Shown: one piece after another, positions 36,204-45,640 of the stretch
How positions within the stretch are numbered: position 1 is the first letter of the stretch
Layout: every line of letters starts with the position of its first letter
Assembly (NCBI GenBank): GCA_947487765.1
Contig: CANKXO010000001.1
Span: 62,001-126,000, forward strand
DNA length: 64,000 bases
Origin: an uncultured Pseudomonadales bacterium
GTDB taxonomy: Bacteria > Pseudomonadota > Gammaproteobacteria > Pseudomonadales > Cellvibrionaceae
Direction: 5' to 3'
Translations under genes and position numbers: made by a program
Notes under the pieces: model-generated
What the model was told of the DNA's origin: nothing
The model's database searches: none
What the model saw: only the letters and a program-made list of their open reading frames with translations

Positions 36204-37130
36204 ATGGGTTCAAATAATTCGCTAGCAACTATGAAACGATTACTAACAAATACCATACAGCTTAATTGGCTGCGTACCTTTGAGGTCGCCAGTCGGCACC
36301 TCAGTTTTACCTCAGCGGCAGAAGAACTGAGTATGAGCCAATCTGCTATTAGCCAGCAAATACAATTATTAGAACATCATTTGGATCAAAAGCTTTTTGT
36401 CAGAGCGAATCGAGCCATTAGATTAACTGATGCGGGGCAAGCATTTGTTCCGTTGGTTTGTGAGTCTCTTCATCAACTCAATGTTGGTGCTGCCCAGATT
36501 TTTGCCGCGTCTAATGATGCGGTTGTTAATGTGAATATCAATGCGACATTTGCAGTGCTCTGGTTGGCGCCTCACCTATTGCATTTTAGCCAGATTCATC
36601 CACAAATCACGATTCGGCAAAGGAGTACTAACTGGTCGACGGATTTTGATATTTCCACTGCCGATTTAGAAATTCGTTATGGTTCAGGCAGTTGGCCGGG
36701 TTTTGAGTCATTTCCCTTGCTTAAGCCAAAATTGCGGCCGTATTGTACCGCAGCTAACGCGCAAAGAATACGCCAGCCCAGTGACTTGATTACCTTGCCA
36801 TTGGTTGATGTTATTGGTACGCCTCAGGGGTGGAGTCAGTGGTTAGAGCATATGAACTTATCTGACCTCGATATGCAGATTCGCCAATATACGGATAGCC
36901 ACGCAGCAGCAGTGTCGATGTGTGCCGATGGTGTCGGTGTCTGTTTAATGTATGACGAGCTAATGCAGCAAGGTATTCTCGCTTCGCAGCTAGTCGCCCC
37001 GTTTGCTGAAAGTATTGACACTGAAGGTGGCTATTATCTTTGCCACCATGTCGATAAAGAGCTATCCGTGGCTTCTCATTTATTTAAAGATTGGTTGTTG
37101 AGTAATACTCTGCGCTCTTCAATTCAGTAA
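36204..37130 (+). CDS. LysR-type regulator, GcvA-like
   Basis: The 308-aa regulator has an N-terminal winged helix (about 17-76; LNWLRTFEVASRHLSFTSAAEELSMSQSAISQQI) and a C-terminal effector domain (about 100-300). The helix sequence resembles GcvA/AmpR regulators. It is transcribed divergently from the GcvT-type flavoenzyme, so it probably controls demethylation of the enzyme's substrate. Neither the ATG at 36204 nor one at 36231 has a clear ribosome binding site. Confidence 0.9.
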   Translation: MGSNNSLATMKRLLTNTIQLNWLRTFEVASRHLSFTSAAEELSMSQSAISQQIQLLEHHLDQKLFVRANRAIRLTDAGQAFVPLVCESLHQLNVGAAQIFAASNDAVVNVNINATFAVLWLAPHLLHFSQIHPQITIRQRSTNWSTDFDISTADLEIRYGSGSWPGFESFPLLKPKLRPYCTAANAQRIRQPSDLITLPLVDVIGTPQGWSQWLEHMNLSDLDMQIRQYTDSHAAAVSMCADGVGVCLMYDELMQQGILASQLVAPFAESIDTEGGYYLCHHVDKELSVASHLFKDWLLSNTLRSSIQ

Positions 37131-37158
37131 TATTTGATCAATTGGCCGTTCTGGCCAA

Positions 37159-38037
37159 TTACTTCATTGTTACCATGCTTTTCCAAAATTTATCCGCTAA
37201 TTCTCCGAGTGGATGGTGGCGTAGCCGGATTAAGTATATCGGCACCTGATTTCTATCGTTAAAGTTCTCCACCTCAATAGGAATGAGTTGGCCATTATTT
37301 AGCTCATTGTCAATCATATGCACGGGTATCCTTGCCCAGCCCATGCCGGCAATCAATAACGCCTTCTTCATTTGGTAATCATTCACGTACCAGCGTTGAC
37401 CAAAGGGCAAAACGTTCAGGTGTTCAAAAGAGCCTGAACCTGTATTAGCAATGAGAATATGGGGGTGTTGGTATAGCTTGTTTTGGCGGACCGGTTTTTC
37501 TTGAGGCAGGCTGCTAATCAGTGAGGGCGAAGCGACGGTAATCATATCGACTTGTGTCAATTCGACAAACTCATGTCTGTCATCCAGCCCGTAATGAGGC
37601 CCTATTGCCAAGTCTGCCTTTTCTAATTGCAATTGCTCTTGTACGCCATGTAAATGTTCTGTACTGATATTTAGTTGAACTTCGGGGTTCTCATCGCAGA
37701 AGCGTTTAATGGAATCTAAACTTGAGGCGTTAGTGCATATCGCACTTAAGCAAATTGATAGCGTAGGGGAGACACCTTGGGCAAGTTGATGACCTAATTG
37801 CTCTAGTTTTTGAGTCTGGGCCAGTATTTGCTTGGCTTGGCGATAAAAGGCCTTGCCTTCAGCTGTCAGTGTTGGTCGGTATCCTTCGCGGCTCAATAAC
37901 TGAAAATTAAATTGTTGCTCCAGCGTGCGCACGGCCGCACTAACGGTAGGCTGTGTTTTAAAAAGGTATTCAGCAGCAGCGCGAAAGCTGCCTTGCTCTA
38001 CGACTGTTACAAACGCTTTTAGCTGATCGTTGGTCAT
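37159..38037 (-). CDS. LysR-type transcriptional regulator
   Basis: The 292-aa protein has the LysR winged helix at 1-60 (MTNDQLKAFVTVVEQGSFRAAAEYLFKTQPTVSAAVRTLE) and a periplasmic-binding-like effector domain at ~90-290. AGG lies six bases before ATG. It is divergent from a TSUP permease gene and converges on the GcvA-like gene. A 19-bp palindrome in the divergent gap is its likely site. The effector is unknown. Confidence 0.9.
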   Translation of the reverse strand: MTNDQLKAFVTVVEQGSFRAAAEYLFKTQPTVSAAVRTLEQQFNFQLLSREGYRPTLTAEGKAFYRQAKQILAQTQKLEQLGHQLAQGVSPTLSICLSAICTNASSLDSIKRFCDENPEVQLNISTEHLHGVQEQLQLEKADLAIGPHYGLDDRHEFVELTQVDMITVASPSLISSLPQEKPVRQNKLYQHPHILIANTGSGSFEHLNVLPFGQRWYVNDYQMKKALLIAGMGWARIPVHMIDNELNNGQLIPIEVENFNDRNQVPIYLIRLRHHPLGELADKFWKSMVTMK

Positions 38038-38086
38038 AGGTGCCTAATTACCTGATTATCAATATGTGTTAAATAATAGCTTTTTT

Positions 38087-38105
38087 CTTTCATTTTAAAT
38101 GAAAG
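38087..38105. promoter_or_regulatory. Palindromic LysR-type operator candidate
   Basis: CTTTCATTTTAAATGAAAG has perfect 9-bp arms around one central base and contains the LysR T-N11-A pattern. It sits between the LysR gene (start 38037) and the TSUP permease gene (start 38178). Confidence 0.6.
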
Positions 38106-38177
38106 ATGCAATTATCTTACAATCATTGATTCTATTAAGCTAGCGCACTCTATCTCAAGCTATGCAAGGATATTACA

Positions 38178-38900
38178 TTGGATATCGTACTGCTGAGCCT
38201 AATGGCTGCGGGTTTGGTGACAGGTTTTTCTAAGTTTTCTATCGGTGGCATGGGATTAATTATACTGCCAATTGTTATGTTGGCTTTTCCGGGGCCAGAG
38301 GCTTTGGGTATTGTTATCCCCATGTACTTGGTTACCGATGTGATGGCGATCTACATGTATCGCCAAAATATTAACTGGGCCGTGTTAGCCCGTTTATTAC
38401 CGCTAGCTCTAATCGGTATTGTTGTTGGCGGGTGGTGGTTGTCAGGGATAGACGCGGAGCAATTCACTGTAATGCTAGGCATCATCATTATTGCGATTCT
38501 TATTTTAGGTATTTGGTTGGACTATCAATCAACCAATATAATGAAGCATCCTTTTGTTATCTATATGACAGGTTTGTTTGCAGGCTTTATTAGTTTGATT
38601 GCTAATGCTGCTGGGCCGCTATTAAGCCTTATTTTAATTGAGCAGAAATTATCAAAAGAGGCCTATGTCAGTACCCGTGCCTGGGCGTTCTTTATTATTA
38701 ATTTAGCGAAGTTACCCACATTATACTTTTTAGAGTTAATTAGCTGGGAGACAACTATTATTAGTATGCAGTGCCTGCCAGGTTTATTAATCGGCGCTGG
38801 TATTGGCTATTATGTATTGCGACGTTTAAATTTAAAGCAGTTCAAATGGTTGATTCGTGGTATGGCAATGATTGCAGCAGTTAAGCTGTTGGTCTTTTGA
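38178..38900 (+). CDS. TSUP (TauE/SafE) family permease
   Basis: The 240-aa inner-membrane protein has about eight hydrophobic segments and the repeated TSUP motif, including ITGLF-type TGLFAGFISLIANAAGPLLSLIL (about 128-152). The family exports sulfite or organosulfur acids and imports some carboxylates. The start is TTG with AAGGA seven bases upstream. It is divergent from a LysR gene. The substrate is not evident. Confidence 0.88.
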   Translation: MDIVLLSLMAAGLVTGFSKFSIGGMGLIILPIVMLAFPGPEALGIVIPMYLVTDVMAIYMYRQNINWAVLARLLPLALIGIVVGGWWLSGIDAEQFTVMLGIIIIAILILGIWLDYQSTNIMKHPFVIYMTGLFAGFISLIANAAGPLLSLILIEQKLSKEAYVSTRAWAFFIINLAKLPTLYFLELISWETTIISMQCLPGLLIGAGIGYYVLRRLNLKQFKWLIRGMAMIAAVKLLVF

Positions 38901-38959
38901 TTGATCTTAGAAAAGTAGCCATGCAATCATATATCAATAAATCTAAAGGCTTAGTCCAG

Positions 38960-40867
38960 CTATCTATTATCTGATAATTTAAAACGGCTTGTTAACTGCC
39001 TCAGTGTTTCAGCTTGTGTAGATAACTTATTGGTATGCTTTTCTAAAGTCATTCTTGTGTTTTTTGTACTGTCGCTTTGTTCTGAAATATGTTCTATCTG
39101 GGCAACGATATCGTTAGTGTTATAAGATATTTCTTCTACTGCGACTACGATTTGATCCATCTCCGACATTACTTTTTGAATAGATTTATCGATATGCTGA
39201 AATGAAGACATGGCATCGTTTGCGTTTTTCTGTCCAGATGATGCTAATTTAATCCCATCTTCCATTAAGCGTCCCATGGTTTTGGACTGATCGTTAAAGC
39301 CTTTAATGATGTCGCCTATACTGCTAGTCGCATTGACAGTTTTTTGAGCGAGGGCGCGAACTTCGTCGGCAACCACAGAAAAGCCTCGTCCTGCTTCCCC
39401 TGCGCGCGCAGATTCTATGGCTGCGTTTAGTGCGAGCAGGTTAGTTTGGTCGGCTAAACCATTAATAACATCAATGATGCCTAACATTTTCGAGCTCGAT
39501 TGGGTGAGCTTTGAAACTTCTTTATGAGTATTTTCACTCAGTGTAACGATGCTAGACATTGATTGAACGCAGTTGTTAATAATTTCACCGTTTACTTGGA
39601 CAGATTTCGAGGTATCTTGTATCGTTTCGTTTACATCTGAAGAACGATTGGCGACATCGTTGACTGCAATAGAAATTTGCTGAGTGGCTACCGTTGATTG
39701 CTGCGTTTTCTGTTCAACTTCCTCGCCAACAGCTGATAATTGTTTAACGGCTTTTTCTAATTCTGTCTTTATATCCAATAAATCTCCATTGCCATTGACT
39801 ACTTTGGATATAAGGTGAGAAATACCATTGGACATATGGTTTGATGCTTTACGCAATTGAGTAAATTCATCTTTTTCGTTTGAATTGATTGACAGCTGTT
39901 GAGAGAAATTTCCCTCTGCTGCTTGTTTTGAAAAGAGTTGCATGTCTTTTAGTTGGATGTTTAATTGTCGTGCAATCGTCATCAGGCTAATGAATACAAT
40001 GGAGGCGACGACAACCACGGCTGAGGTGATTAGCTTTATTGCTGTTGACCTGGCGATATCGGCATCAACAGCAACTTGTTTAATGACGCTATTGTCTAAA
40101 AAACTGTTTTGTTCCGAAATGAGTGTATTAAGTTCAGCGAATATTGGTTGAATTTCATTGCTGATTTTTCTTTCTATGGAGACTAGTTGTTGTGTTTCTG
40201 CAAAGATGTTTCCATATTTTTTTATAGTTAAGCCAATTTCATTTTCCTCCCAGCTTAGATCTTTTACTACGGCGTTAAGTGTTTCAAGGTCTTTAAATAT
40301 GATTGTTTCTGCCTCATTGCTCTTTGAAGAAAGATAACCTTTTTGTGTGACGATAATGTTATTGATTGGTGCTTCTATATTTGAAAAAGACACTTTTAAA
40401 AGGTCTTTTGCAGCGGTCGATAATGTCAGTAATTGTCCGTTGCTGGGTGTAAACCCTAAGGTATCCCTGTTTTTAATCCATTTTTTTTGTAAATTTAAAT
40501 ATGCTTTTGATAGCTCGGGTAATTTTTTTGAAATTTTCTCGAGGTCGTTATATTTTAGGTTTTTGGATTTATTCTCTATTAAGTTTGAGGTCTCAACTAA
40601 TTTTTCTACATTTTTTATAAAATCACTGGCGTTGTCTTGTGTGATTTTATTGGAGAGAAGCTCTAGGTGGAGTAGGTTGTTGACAAATGTTAGAGAAAGT
40701 TGTTTGTACTCGTGCGTGTGGTTTTGTTTTATAACGCTATTGTTGACGTTGTTTAATCCGATTATAGAAGAACTTGCGAGTAGAGATAGGCCTATTATTG
40801 TTGCGATAGTAACAATGGATAGTTTTTGCTTCCATGAAAGTTGTAGGAGTTTTTTTGAAGTTATCAT
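38960..40867 (-). CDS. Methyl-accepting chemotaxis protein
   Basis: The 635-aa transducer has TM1 at ~15-37, a helical periplasmic sensor of ~240 residues without a Cache fold signature, TM2 at ~272-297, a HAMP region (~298-350) and the cytoplasmic signalling domain with the conserved hairpin tip ([24 protein letters not shown]). It lacks a C-terminal CheR-tethering pentapeptide. The ligand is unknown. The plus-strand gene next to it encodes a solute-binding protein, which might present a ligand to it, but that is speculative. Confidence 0.92.
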   Translation of the reverse strand: MITSKKLLQLSWKQKLSIVTIATIIGLSLLASSSIIGLNNVNNSVIKQNHTHEYKQLSLTFVNNLLHLELLSNKITQDNASDFIKNVEKLVETSNLIENKSKNLKYNDLEKISKKLPELSKAYLNLQKKWIKNRDTLGFTPSNGQLLTLSTAAKDLLKVSFSNIEAPINNIIVTQKGYLSSKSNEAETIIFKDLETLNAVVKDLSWEENEIGLTIKKYGNIFAETQQLVSIERKISNEIQPIFAELNTLISEQNSFLDNSVIKQVAVDADIARSTAIKLITSAVVVVASIVFISLMTIARQLNIQLKDMQLFSKQAAEGNFSQQLSINSNEKDEFTQLRKASNHMSNGISHLISKVVNGNGDLLDIKTELEKAVKQLSAVGEEVEQKTQQSTVATQQISIAVNDVANRSSDVNETIQDTSKSVQVNGEIINNCVQSMSSIVTLSENTHKEVSKLTQSSSKMLGIIDVINGLADQTNLLALNAAIESARAGEAGRGFSVVADEVRALAQKTVNATSSIGDIIKGFNDQSKTMGRLMEDGIKLASSGQKNANDAMSSFQHIDKSIQKVMSEMDQIVVAVEEISYNTNDIVAQIEHISEQSDSTKNTRMTLEKHTNKLSTQAETLRQLTSRFKLSDNR

Positions 40868-41243
40868 GGCAGACCTGACATTTTTGTTGAATATAATTTA
40901 GGTTTTAATTTAATTAAATTTTAGATGATAAAATAAAAACCGCAATTTATTGTTGTTGAGTTGTTTTTATTAATAAGTTTTTCTTATAAGTTCATAATAT
41001 TATTATTTTTGTTTTTGATGTTTTGGTTGGTAAATGGTACTGATTTGGTTCTATCGATGATTTTTGATGGTTTTTTGTGGTTTAAAATTTTTTATAATTT
41101 ATCCGTAAAGTATTTTACGGGTTGTAAATTTTTTGTTTAGTATAAAAGTTTTTTATGTTTATATAAAAAAATATAATTAGAATTAGTTTCTCATAAAATT
41201 TAACCTCATTTTAAAATAATTAATTATATTGAGAGTTGTGGTC
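40868..41243. other. Very A+T-rich divergent intergenic region
   Basis: This 376-bp gap between the chemoreceptor and solute-binding-protein genes is markedly richer in A+T than its surroundings, with long T-runs. A short perfect dyad CCGTAAA/TTTACGG lies at 41103-41120. I see no gene. Confidence 0.5.
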
Positions 41244-42011
41244 ATGGGAGTTTTAATAAACGGTTTAATGTTGATGTTATTTTCGGTGCTGTCATATGGA
41301 GAGGTAAGAATAATTACAGCTGATGAGCCGCCAACTAATTATAAAGAAAACGGCGAAATCGTTGGTACAACTGTAGATATTGTTAAAGGTATTGTTCAGC
41401 AATTGAAAAGTAATAGCAGCGTTGAATTTATGCCTTGGTCGCGAGCAATAAAGTTGGTTTCAGAAAAACCTAATGTCGCTGTCTTTACCGCAGGAAAAAC
41501 TCAGAAGAGAATCGATCATGGTTATTATTTTATAGGTCCTGTTATGACTCGTAAACATGTTTTGTGGAGGAGGGCTGATCGCTACCTGCCTGTTTCCAGT
41601 ATTGAAGATATTAAAAATAAAAATTATAAAGTGGGTGCTCTTAGAGAAGATTGGCGAGGAAAATTGTTTGAAAAAAATAATATAGAAGATGTAAGAAAGC
41701 CAGAGCAAAACCTCGAAAAGCTTTTGAGAGGCCGTATTGATCTATGGGTTACCTCTGATATAGAAGCCCCTTCGGTAGCAAAATCTGTCAATGTTGATAT
41801 AAACGATATAGCGGTTGCTTATATTATTAAAGAGGCGCCAAGCTATATTATGTTATCCAAAGATACGCCTTCTGATACGGTAAAGGCATGGGAAGCTGCT
41901 TTAATAGAACTTCAGAAGACAGATTTCTTTGAAAAGATAGCGGATAAATGGAAAGTAAAGCTCGGGTTAGATTTGGGTTATGCAGCGGATAAAGGCTTTT
42001 ATATAAAATAA
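41244..42011 (+). CDS. Periplasmic solute-binding protein, family 3-like
   Basis: The 255-aa protein has a signal peptide (about residues 1-18, MGVLINGLMLMLFSVLSYG) and an SBP_bac_3-like fold: EVRIITADEPPTNYKENGEIVGTTVDIVKGI at the start and the helix-strand pattern of amino-acid binding proteins. I chose ATG 41244 because GAGAG lies eight bases upstream; a TTG at 41229 has none. No ABC permease or ATPase gene is adjacent, so it may serve as an orphan sensor. Coding sequence is A+T-rich like the region upstream. Confidence 0.82.
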   Translation: MGVLINGLMLMLFSVLSYGEVRIITADEPPTNYKENGEIVGTTVDIVKGIVQQLKSNSSVEFMPWSRAIKLVSEKPNVAVFTAGKTQKRIDHGYYFIGPVMTRKHVLWRRADRYLPVSSIEDIKNKNYKVGALREDWRGKLFEKNNIEDVRKPEQNLEKLLRGRIDLWVTSDIEAPSVAKSVNVDINDIAVAYIIKEAPSYIMLSKDTPSDTVKAWEAALIELQKTDFFEKIADKWKVKLGLDLGYAADKGFYIK

Positions 42012-42016
42012 TAATC

Positions 42017-42156
42017 GAGACCTTTACACGAAAGCCATTTTACTCTCATGCGGCGTTAAAAATGTACTCAATCGGTTATTTATAACCCATAAACTCCCTC
42101 TTTCCGTGCATTTTTGCCTTGCCTGAAAGCAAAATCATCTTCCGTGCAAAGGTCTC
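42017..42156. mobile_element. 140-bp MITE-like element with terminal inverted repeats and target duplication
   Basis: The ends are GAGACCTTTACACGAAAG (42017-42034) and, read inward from 42156 on the other strand, GAGACCTTTGCACGGAAG: 16 of 18 bases identical. A 4-bp direct duplication, AATC, flanks it exactly (42013-42016 and 42157-42160). There is no ORF, so it is non-autonomous. It lies directly after the stop codon of the solute-binding-protein gene. The 4-bp duplication is typical of IS5-type transposases, though the source element is not in this window. Confidence 0.8.
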
Positions 42157-42184
42157 AATCTGTTGATGGGTAGTGTAAATATCC

Positions 42185-43126
42185 TTAGCGCTTATTCTCT
42201 CCCCAGTTCAGTAGTGTCTCAGGTTTATCCTCCAGTTCACGAATTTTATCGTGCAATTGTTTTGTAAATGATGTCGTAATCATTGATTGAGGCGTATCTG
42301 CTGGATAGATAATGCCAAATTTAAACCAGAGTGTGGGTTCGAACTTGCGGAATACAATCTTTCCTGGCGAAGCATAATTACAGTAACTTCTAACAGTGAT
42401 AGGGTCCATGACTGAGATCCCCAACTTTTTCTCAACAAACTGTAAGGCCGGTATAAAAAACCGTGTTTGCAGGCGTACATTCATTCTGTATCCGCTATTT
42501 TCGAATAGCTGTGACAAGTCATGAAATGTCATATGGTCTGGATGTAGGGTAATCATTGGTTCATTATCGAGCAGAGCCGGGGTGATAACTTCTTCTTTGG
42601 CGAGTGGGTGTCCTACTGGAAGGGCGCATATACAAGGCAATTTAAAAAGATCTGTTTTATTAACATTCTGGTGCCCTGTTCCCACTTCGGCTAAACCAAC
42701 ATCATATTGATTAGATGCTACCCATTTAGCGACTTCATCAGACGTACGTGTTTGCAGGGATGCCCGTACTTTCGGGTGTTCTTCTAGGAAGTCAGCTAAT
42801 AGCTCTGGGACAAAAAATGTTGAAGGACCTGGCATGCAGCCAATCCTCAAAAAGCCATATTGTTTATTCTGAATATCCTGAACTGTTTGGTGGACATCAT
42901 TAATCCGGGAAAAGATAGCTTCTACTTCGTTATAGAGGTAATTGGCCTCTGGTGTCGGATAGAGGCGCTTTTTTTGCCGCTCGAATAAGGAAAACCCCAG
43001 TTCTTCTTCAAGGGTATTGATCATCATGCTGATAGCCGGCTGAGTTTTAAATAGCTGTTTGGCAGCTTGTGTGACTGACCCTGTTAGCATCACTGCCCGA
43101 AATGCTTCCATTTGACGTAAATTCAT
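42185..43126 (-). CDS. LysR-type regulator of the tctBAC locus
   Basis: The 313-aa regulator has an N-terminal winged helix (1-60; MNLRQMEAFRAVMLTGSVTQAAKQLFKTQPAISMMINTLE) and effector domain (~90-305). I chose ATG 43126, which has GGGA six bases upstream; GTG 43138 and ATG 43132 lack this spacing. It is divergent from the tricarboxylate-type transporter genes and an imperfect 26-bp dyad lies between them, so it probably senses the transported solute. Confidence 0.9.
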   Translation of the reverse strand: MNLRQMEAFRAVMLTGSVTQAAKQLFKTQPAISMMINTLEEELGFSLFERQKKRLYPTPEANYLYNEVEAIFSRINDVHQTVQDIQNKQYGFLRIGCMPGPSTFFVPELLADFLEEHPKVRASLQTRTSDEVAKWVASNQYDVGLAEVGTGHQNVNKTDLFKLPCICALPVGHPLAKEEVITPALLDNEPMITLHPDHMTFHDLSQLFENSGYRMNVRLQTRFFIPALQFVEKKLGISVMDPITVRSYCNYASPGKIVFRKFEPTLWFKFGIIYPADTPQSMITTSFTKQLHDKIRELEDKPETLLNWGENKR

Positions 43127-43538
43127 ATTCATTCCCACATCATAAGAAAAATTGATGATTTGTTAAGAAAATACAATTGGAAATTATATATTATATCCAA
43201 TAAATTAGATACCAAGGTTGAGGCAATATTTCGTGCCAAATTGACTAACATAAAAACAGCAGCCTTTATTTTATTGAGCCAGCTTCTTTACAGATGGAGT
43301 CTTGTGTAACTCAGTCGCATATCGGCCTATATTTTATTTGTAAATGAGTACATAACCATAAAATAAAAATTTTGTATCAATAAAAATCGATAAAGTAATA
43401 CCTATTTTTAGTCGTTAATAATAAAAAATAATAGGAGTTAAAATTTTCAAATTTTTTATATCGTAGTTATAAAGAGTATTGAATGCTTGGACTACGCTTA
43501 TAAATATTGGTGGAAAGTTTAACTTTGGAGATGAATTA
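43127..43538. other. Divergent control region, LysR / tctB
   Basis: This 412-bp gap carries the promoters of both directions. Apart from the 26-bp dyad at 43176-43201 I see no ORF or repeat. An in-frame TTG at 43479 could extend tctB but has no ribosome binding site. Confidence 0.5.
43176..43201. promoter_or_regulatory. Imperfect 26-bp dyad, LysR operator candidate
   Basis: ATTGGA (43176-43181) and TCCAAT (43196-43201) flank an A+T-rich centre; 11 of 13 base pairs match. It lies 50 bp upstream of the LysR start and about 340 bp before tctB. Confidence 0.5.
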
Positions 43539-44006
43539 ATGGATAGAAGAAAAGTAGATGTCGTTATTTCAGCGATACTAATCATTGTGTCGTTGATTAT
43601 CCTGACAAACGACAGTTTATCAGAAGGTGGTGTGGAGACTGATCTTGGCTCCATGTTTTTGCCACGTATTGTTGCATGTTTCATTATCGTATTTTCAGCT
43701 GTTATTGGTATTCAATCATTACTCAAACTGAGTAAAAAAGCACGAATGGAAGATATTGAAAAAATAGATCTTACTGGTTTTATGGGCGTCAATATTTACA
43801 TCGGGACTTTTATATTTTATTGGTTTCTCGTCCCTTATGTTGGTTTTCTTTTAGTGACACCTTTTGTCATGTTCGCTATTGCTTATTTACTTGGAGGACG
43901 AAGTTGGTTTGCAATGACGGCGGTGTCAATTATTACCCCTGTATTAGTTTTCTATGGCTCTAGTCATTTTTTGAGAGTCTTTTTACCAACATGGTCTTTG
44001 TCGTAA
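43539..44006 (+). CDS. tctB: Tripartite tricarboxylate transporter, small membrane subunit
   Basis: TctB is the four-helix small subunit that pairs with TctA. The 155-aa protein has membrane segments at about residues 9-27, 43-62, 87-107 and 118-148, and the family pattern of a long loop between the second and third. ATG 43539 is chosen for GGAG at eight bases; a frame to 43479 exists but lacks a site. It is followed by tctA after 13 bp. Confidence 0.88.
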   Translation: MDRRKVDVVISAILIIVSLIILTNDSLSEGGVETDLGSMFLPRIVACFIIVFSAVIGIQSLLKLSKKARMEDIEKIDLTGFMGVNIYIGTFIFYWFLVPYVGFLLVTPFVMFAIAYLLGGRSWFAMTAVSIITPVLVFYGSSHFLRVFLPTWSLS

Positions 44007-44019
44007 GGGGAATGATTAG

Positions 44020-45561
44020 ATGTTTGATAATATTATTGGCGGCTTCTCTTCGATCCTAGCGGTTGGTCCCATTCTTGGCATTATTGCTGGTATTTTTGTT
44101 GGTATTATCTTTGGTGCGATACCCGGCATCTCTGCAATTATGGCTATTGCGATTATTTTACCACTGACTTTCTATGTTGATCCTATCATTGGAATCACAA
44201 TGCTGTTAGCGGTTTATAAGGCAGGCATTTATGGTGGTTCCATATCGGCAATTTTAATTAATACACCAGGTGCAGCGGCTTCTTTTCTCACAGCTCAAGA
44301 CGGTAATGCGCTAACCAAACAAGGTAAAGCAGGTAAAGCTCTCGATATATCATTGTTTTCCTCTGTGACGGGCGAAGCATTGGCAACACTGGTACTGATA
44401 TTTGTTGCAGCGCCAATCTCTGTTATTTCTTTGCAGGCCGGCCCTATCGAAAAGGTATTTCTTTTGCTCTTTGCCTTTACTGTAATTGGCTCTTTGGCAG
44501 GCGAATCAATACCGCGTGGTTTACTATCTTGTGTGTTGGGTATGTTGTTTGCCATGGTCGGTTTGTCGACAATTACTGGTGCTTCGCGCTTTACGTTTGG
44601 TGTAACAGAGTTAATGGCGGGTTTTACGTTTACCCCTATGTTAATTGGAATACTTGTGATGCCTGAAGTCATTAGTACTATCCGTCTGCGCCATAAACCG
44701 CATCACGATTTAGCGCTCAGTAAATCTGCTAACCCAGATGATAATCGGATAAACTTCAAAGAATTCCGTTCTGTGTTTAGAACTATCTTGAAGTCGACGG
44801 GCATTGGTACCTTTGTTGGTGCGCTCCCTGGCTTGGGGTCAAGTACGGCAGCCTTTATGGCTTACGGTGAGGCTAAGAGAACATCTAAAACACCTGAAAA
44901 GTTTGGGAAAGGTTCTGTTGAGGGTATTGCTGCTGCTGAATCAGCCAATAACGCAGTCTGTGGCTCGAGCCTAATTCCTATGCTGACGTTAAGTATTCCT
45001 GGTGATGATGTGGCCGCTTTATTAATGGGGGCTTTCCTTATCCATGGTTTAACCCCTGGCCCACTTATCTTCTTTGAGCATACCGAAACTATTTATGCGA
45101 TTTTTGCTGGGTTTCTATTAACAGATTTATTTTTACTATTCATTGCGCGCTCAGGCTTTGGGTTTTTTACTCGCGTCGCATCTTTAAAGCGCCATTTCAT
45201 TTTCCCATGTGTGACTATCTTTGCTTTCGCTGGTGCATTTACAGCAGGGCAAAATATGAATGATGTGTTGATTCTGATTGTATTTACAATTATTGGTTAC
45301 GGTATGCGTCTTGTTGGTCTTAACCCTGCCGTATTCATTATTGGATTCATTCTTACACCATTTCTAGAACAGAACCTCGATCAAGCGATTGCCATTGTGG
45401 GTACTGATTATCACTTGTTTTTTGCATCACCATTTTCATGGGTGTTTATCGCGCTCTCTATATTTTTTGTGTATTCAAGTATGCGAATGAAAAAGAAAAG
45501 CTCAAGTATTTTAGCTTCCACTCTTGAGAAAACGATCGATCAAAAAGGAGGTGCTCAATAA
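44020..45561 (+). CDS. tctA: Tripartite tricarboxylate transporter, large membrane subunit
   Basis: TctA forms the transport pore; the 513-aa protein has about 12 membrane segments. The family signatures are present: GIIFGAIPGISAIMAIAIILPLTFYVDP near the N-terminus and GALPGLGSSTAAFMAYGEAKR in the second half (~267-287), the two PGxG-type repeats. It is driven by ion gradient and depends on the TctC binding protein encoded next. Substrate class is carboxylates, identity unknown. Confidence 0.95.
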   Translation: MFDNIIGGFSSILAVGPILGIIAGIFVGIIFGAIPGISAIMAIAIILPLTFYVDPIIGITMLLAVYKAGIYGGSISAILINTPGAAASFLTAQDGNALTKQGKAGKALDISLFSSVTGEALATLVLIFVAAPISVISLQAGPIEKVFLLLFAFTVIGSLAGESIPRGLLSCVLGMLFAMVGLSTITGASRFTFGVTELMAGFTFTPMLIGILVMPEVISTIRLRHKPHHDLALSKSANPDDNRINFKEFRSVFRTILKSTGIGTFVGALPGLGSSTAAFMAYGEAKRTSKTPEKFGKGSVEGIAAAESANNAVCGSSLIPMLTLSIPGDDVAALLMGAFLIHGLTPGPLIFFEHTETIYAIFAGFLLTDLFLLFIARSGFGFFTRVASLKRHFIFPCVTIFAFAGAFTAGQNMNDVLILIVFTIIGYGMRLVGLNPAVFIIGFILTPFLEQNLDQAIAIVGTDYHLFFASPFSWVFIALSIFFVYSSMRMKKKSSSILASTLEKTIDQKGGAQ

Positions 45562-45640
45562 CAACAAGGACATTATCAAAGAGATTAACTAGACCACTAA
45601 ATATTTAACAAATAAAAATAACCATCATGAGGAATATATT

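Noticed and set aside
42017-42156. The 42-kb inverted-repeat element as a plain terminator
   Set aside because: The complementary arms are about 104 bp apart and flanked by a 4-bp direct duplication. That fits transposition rather than a terminator hairpin.
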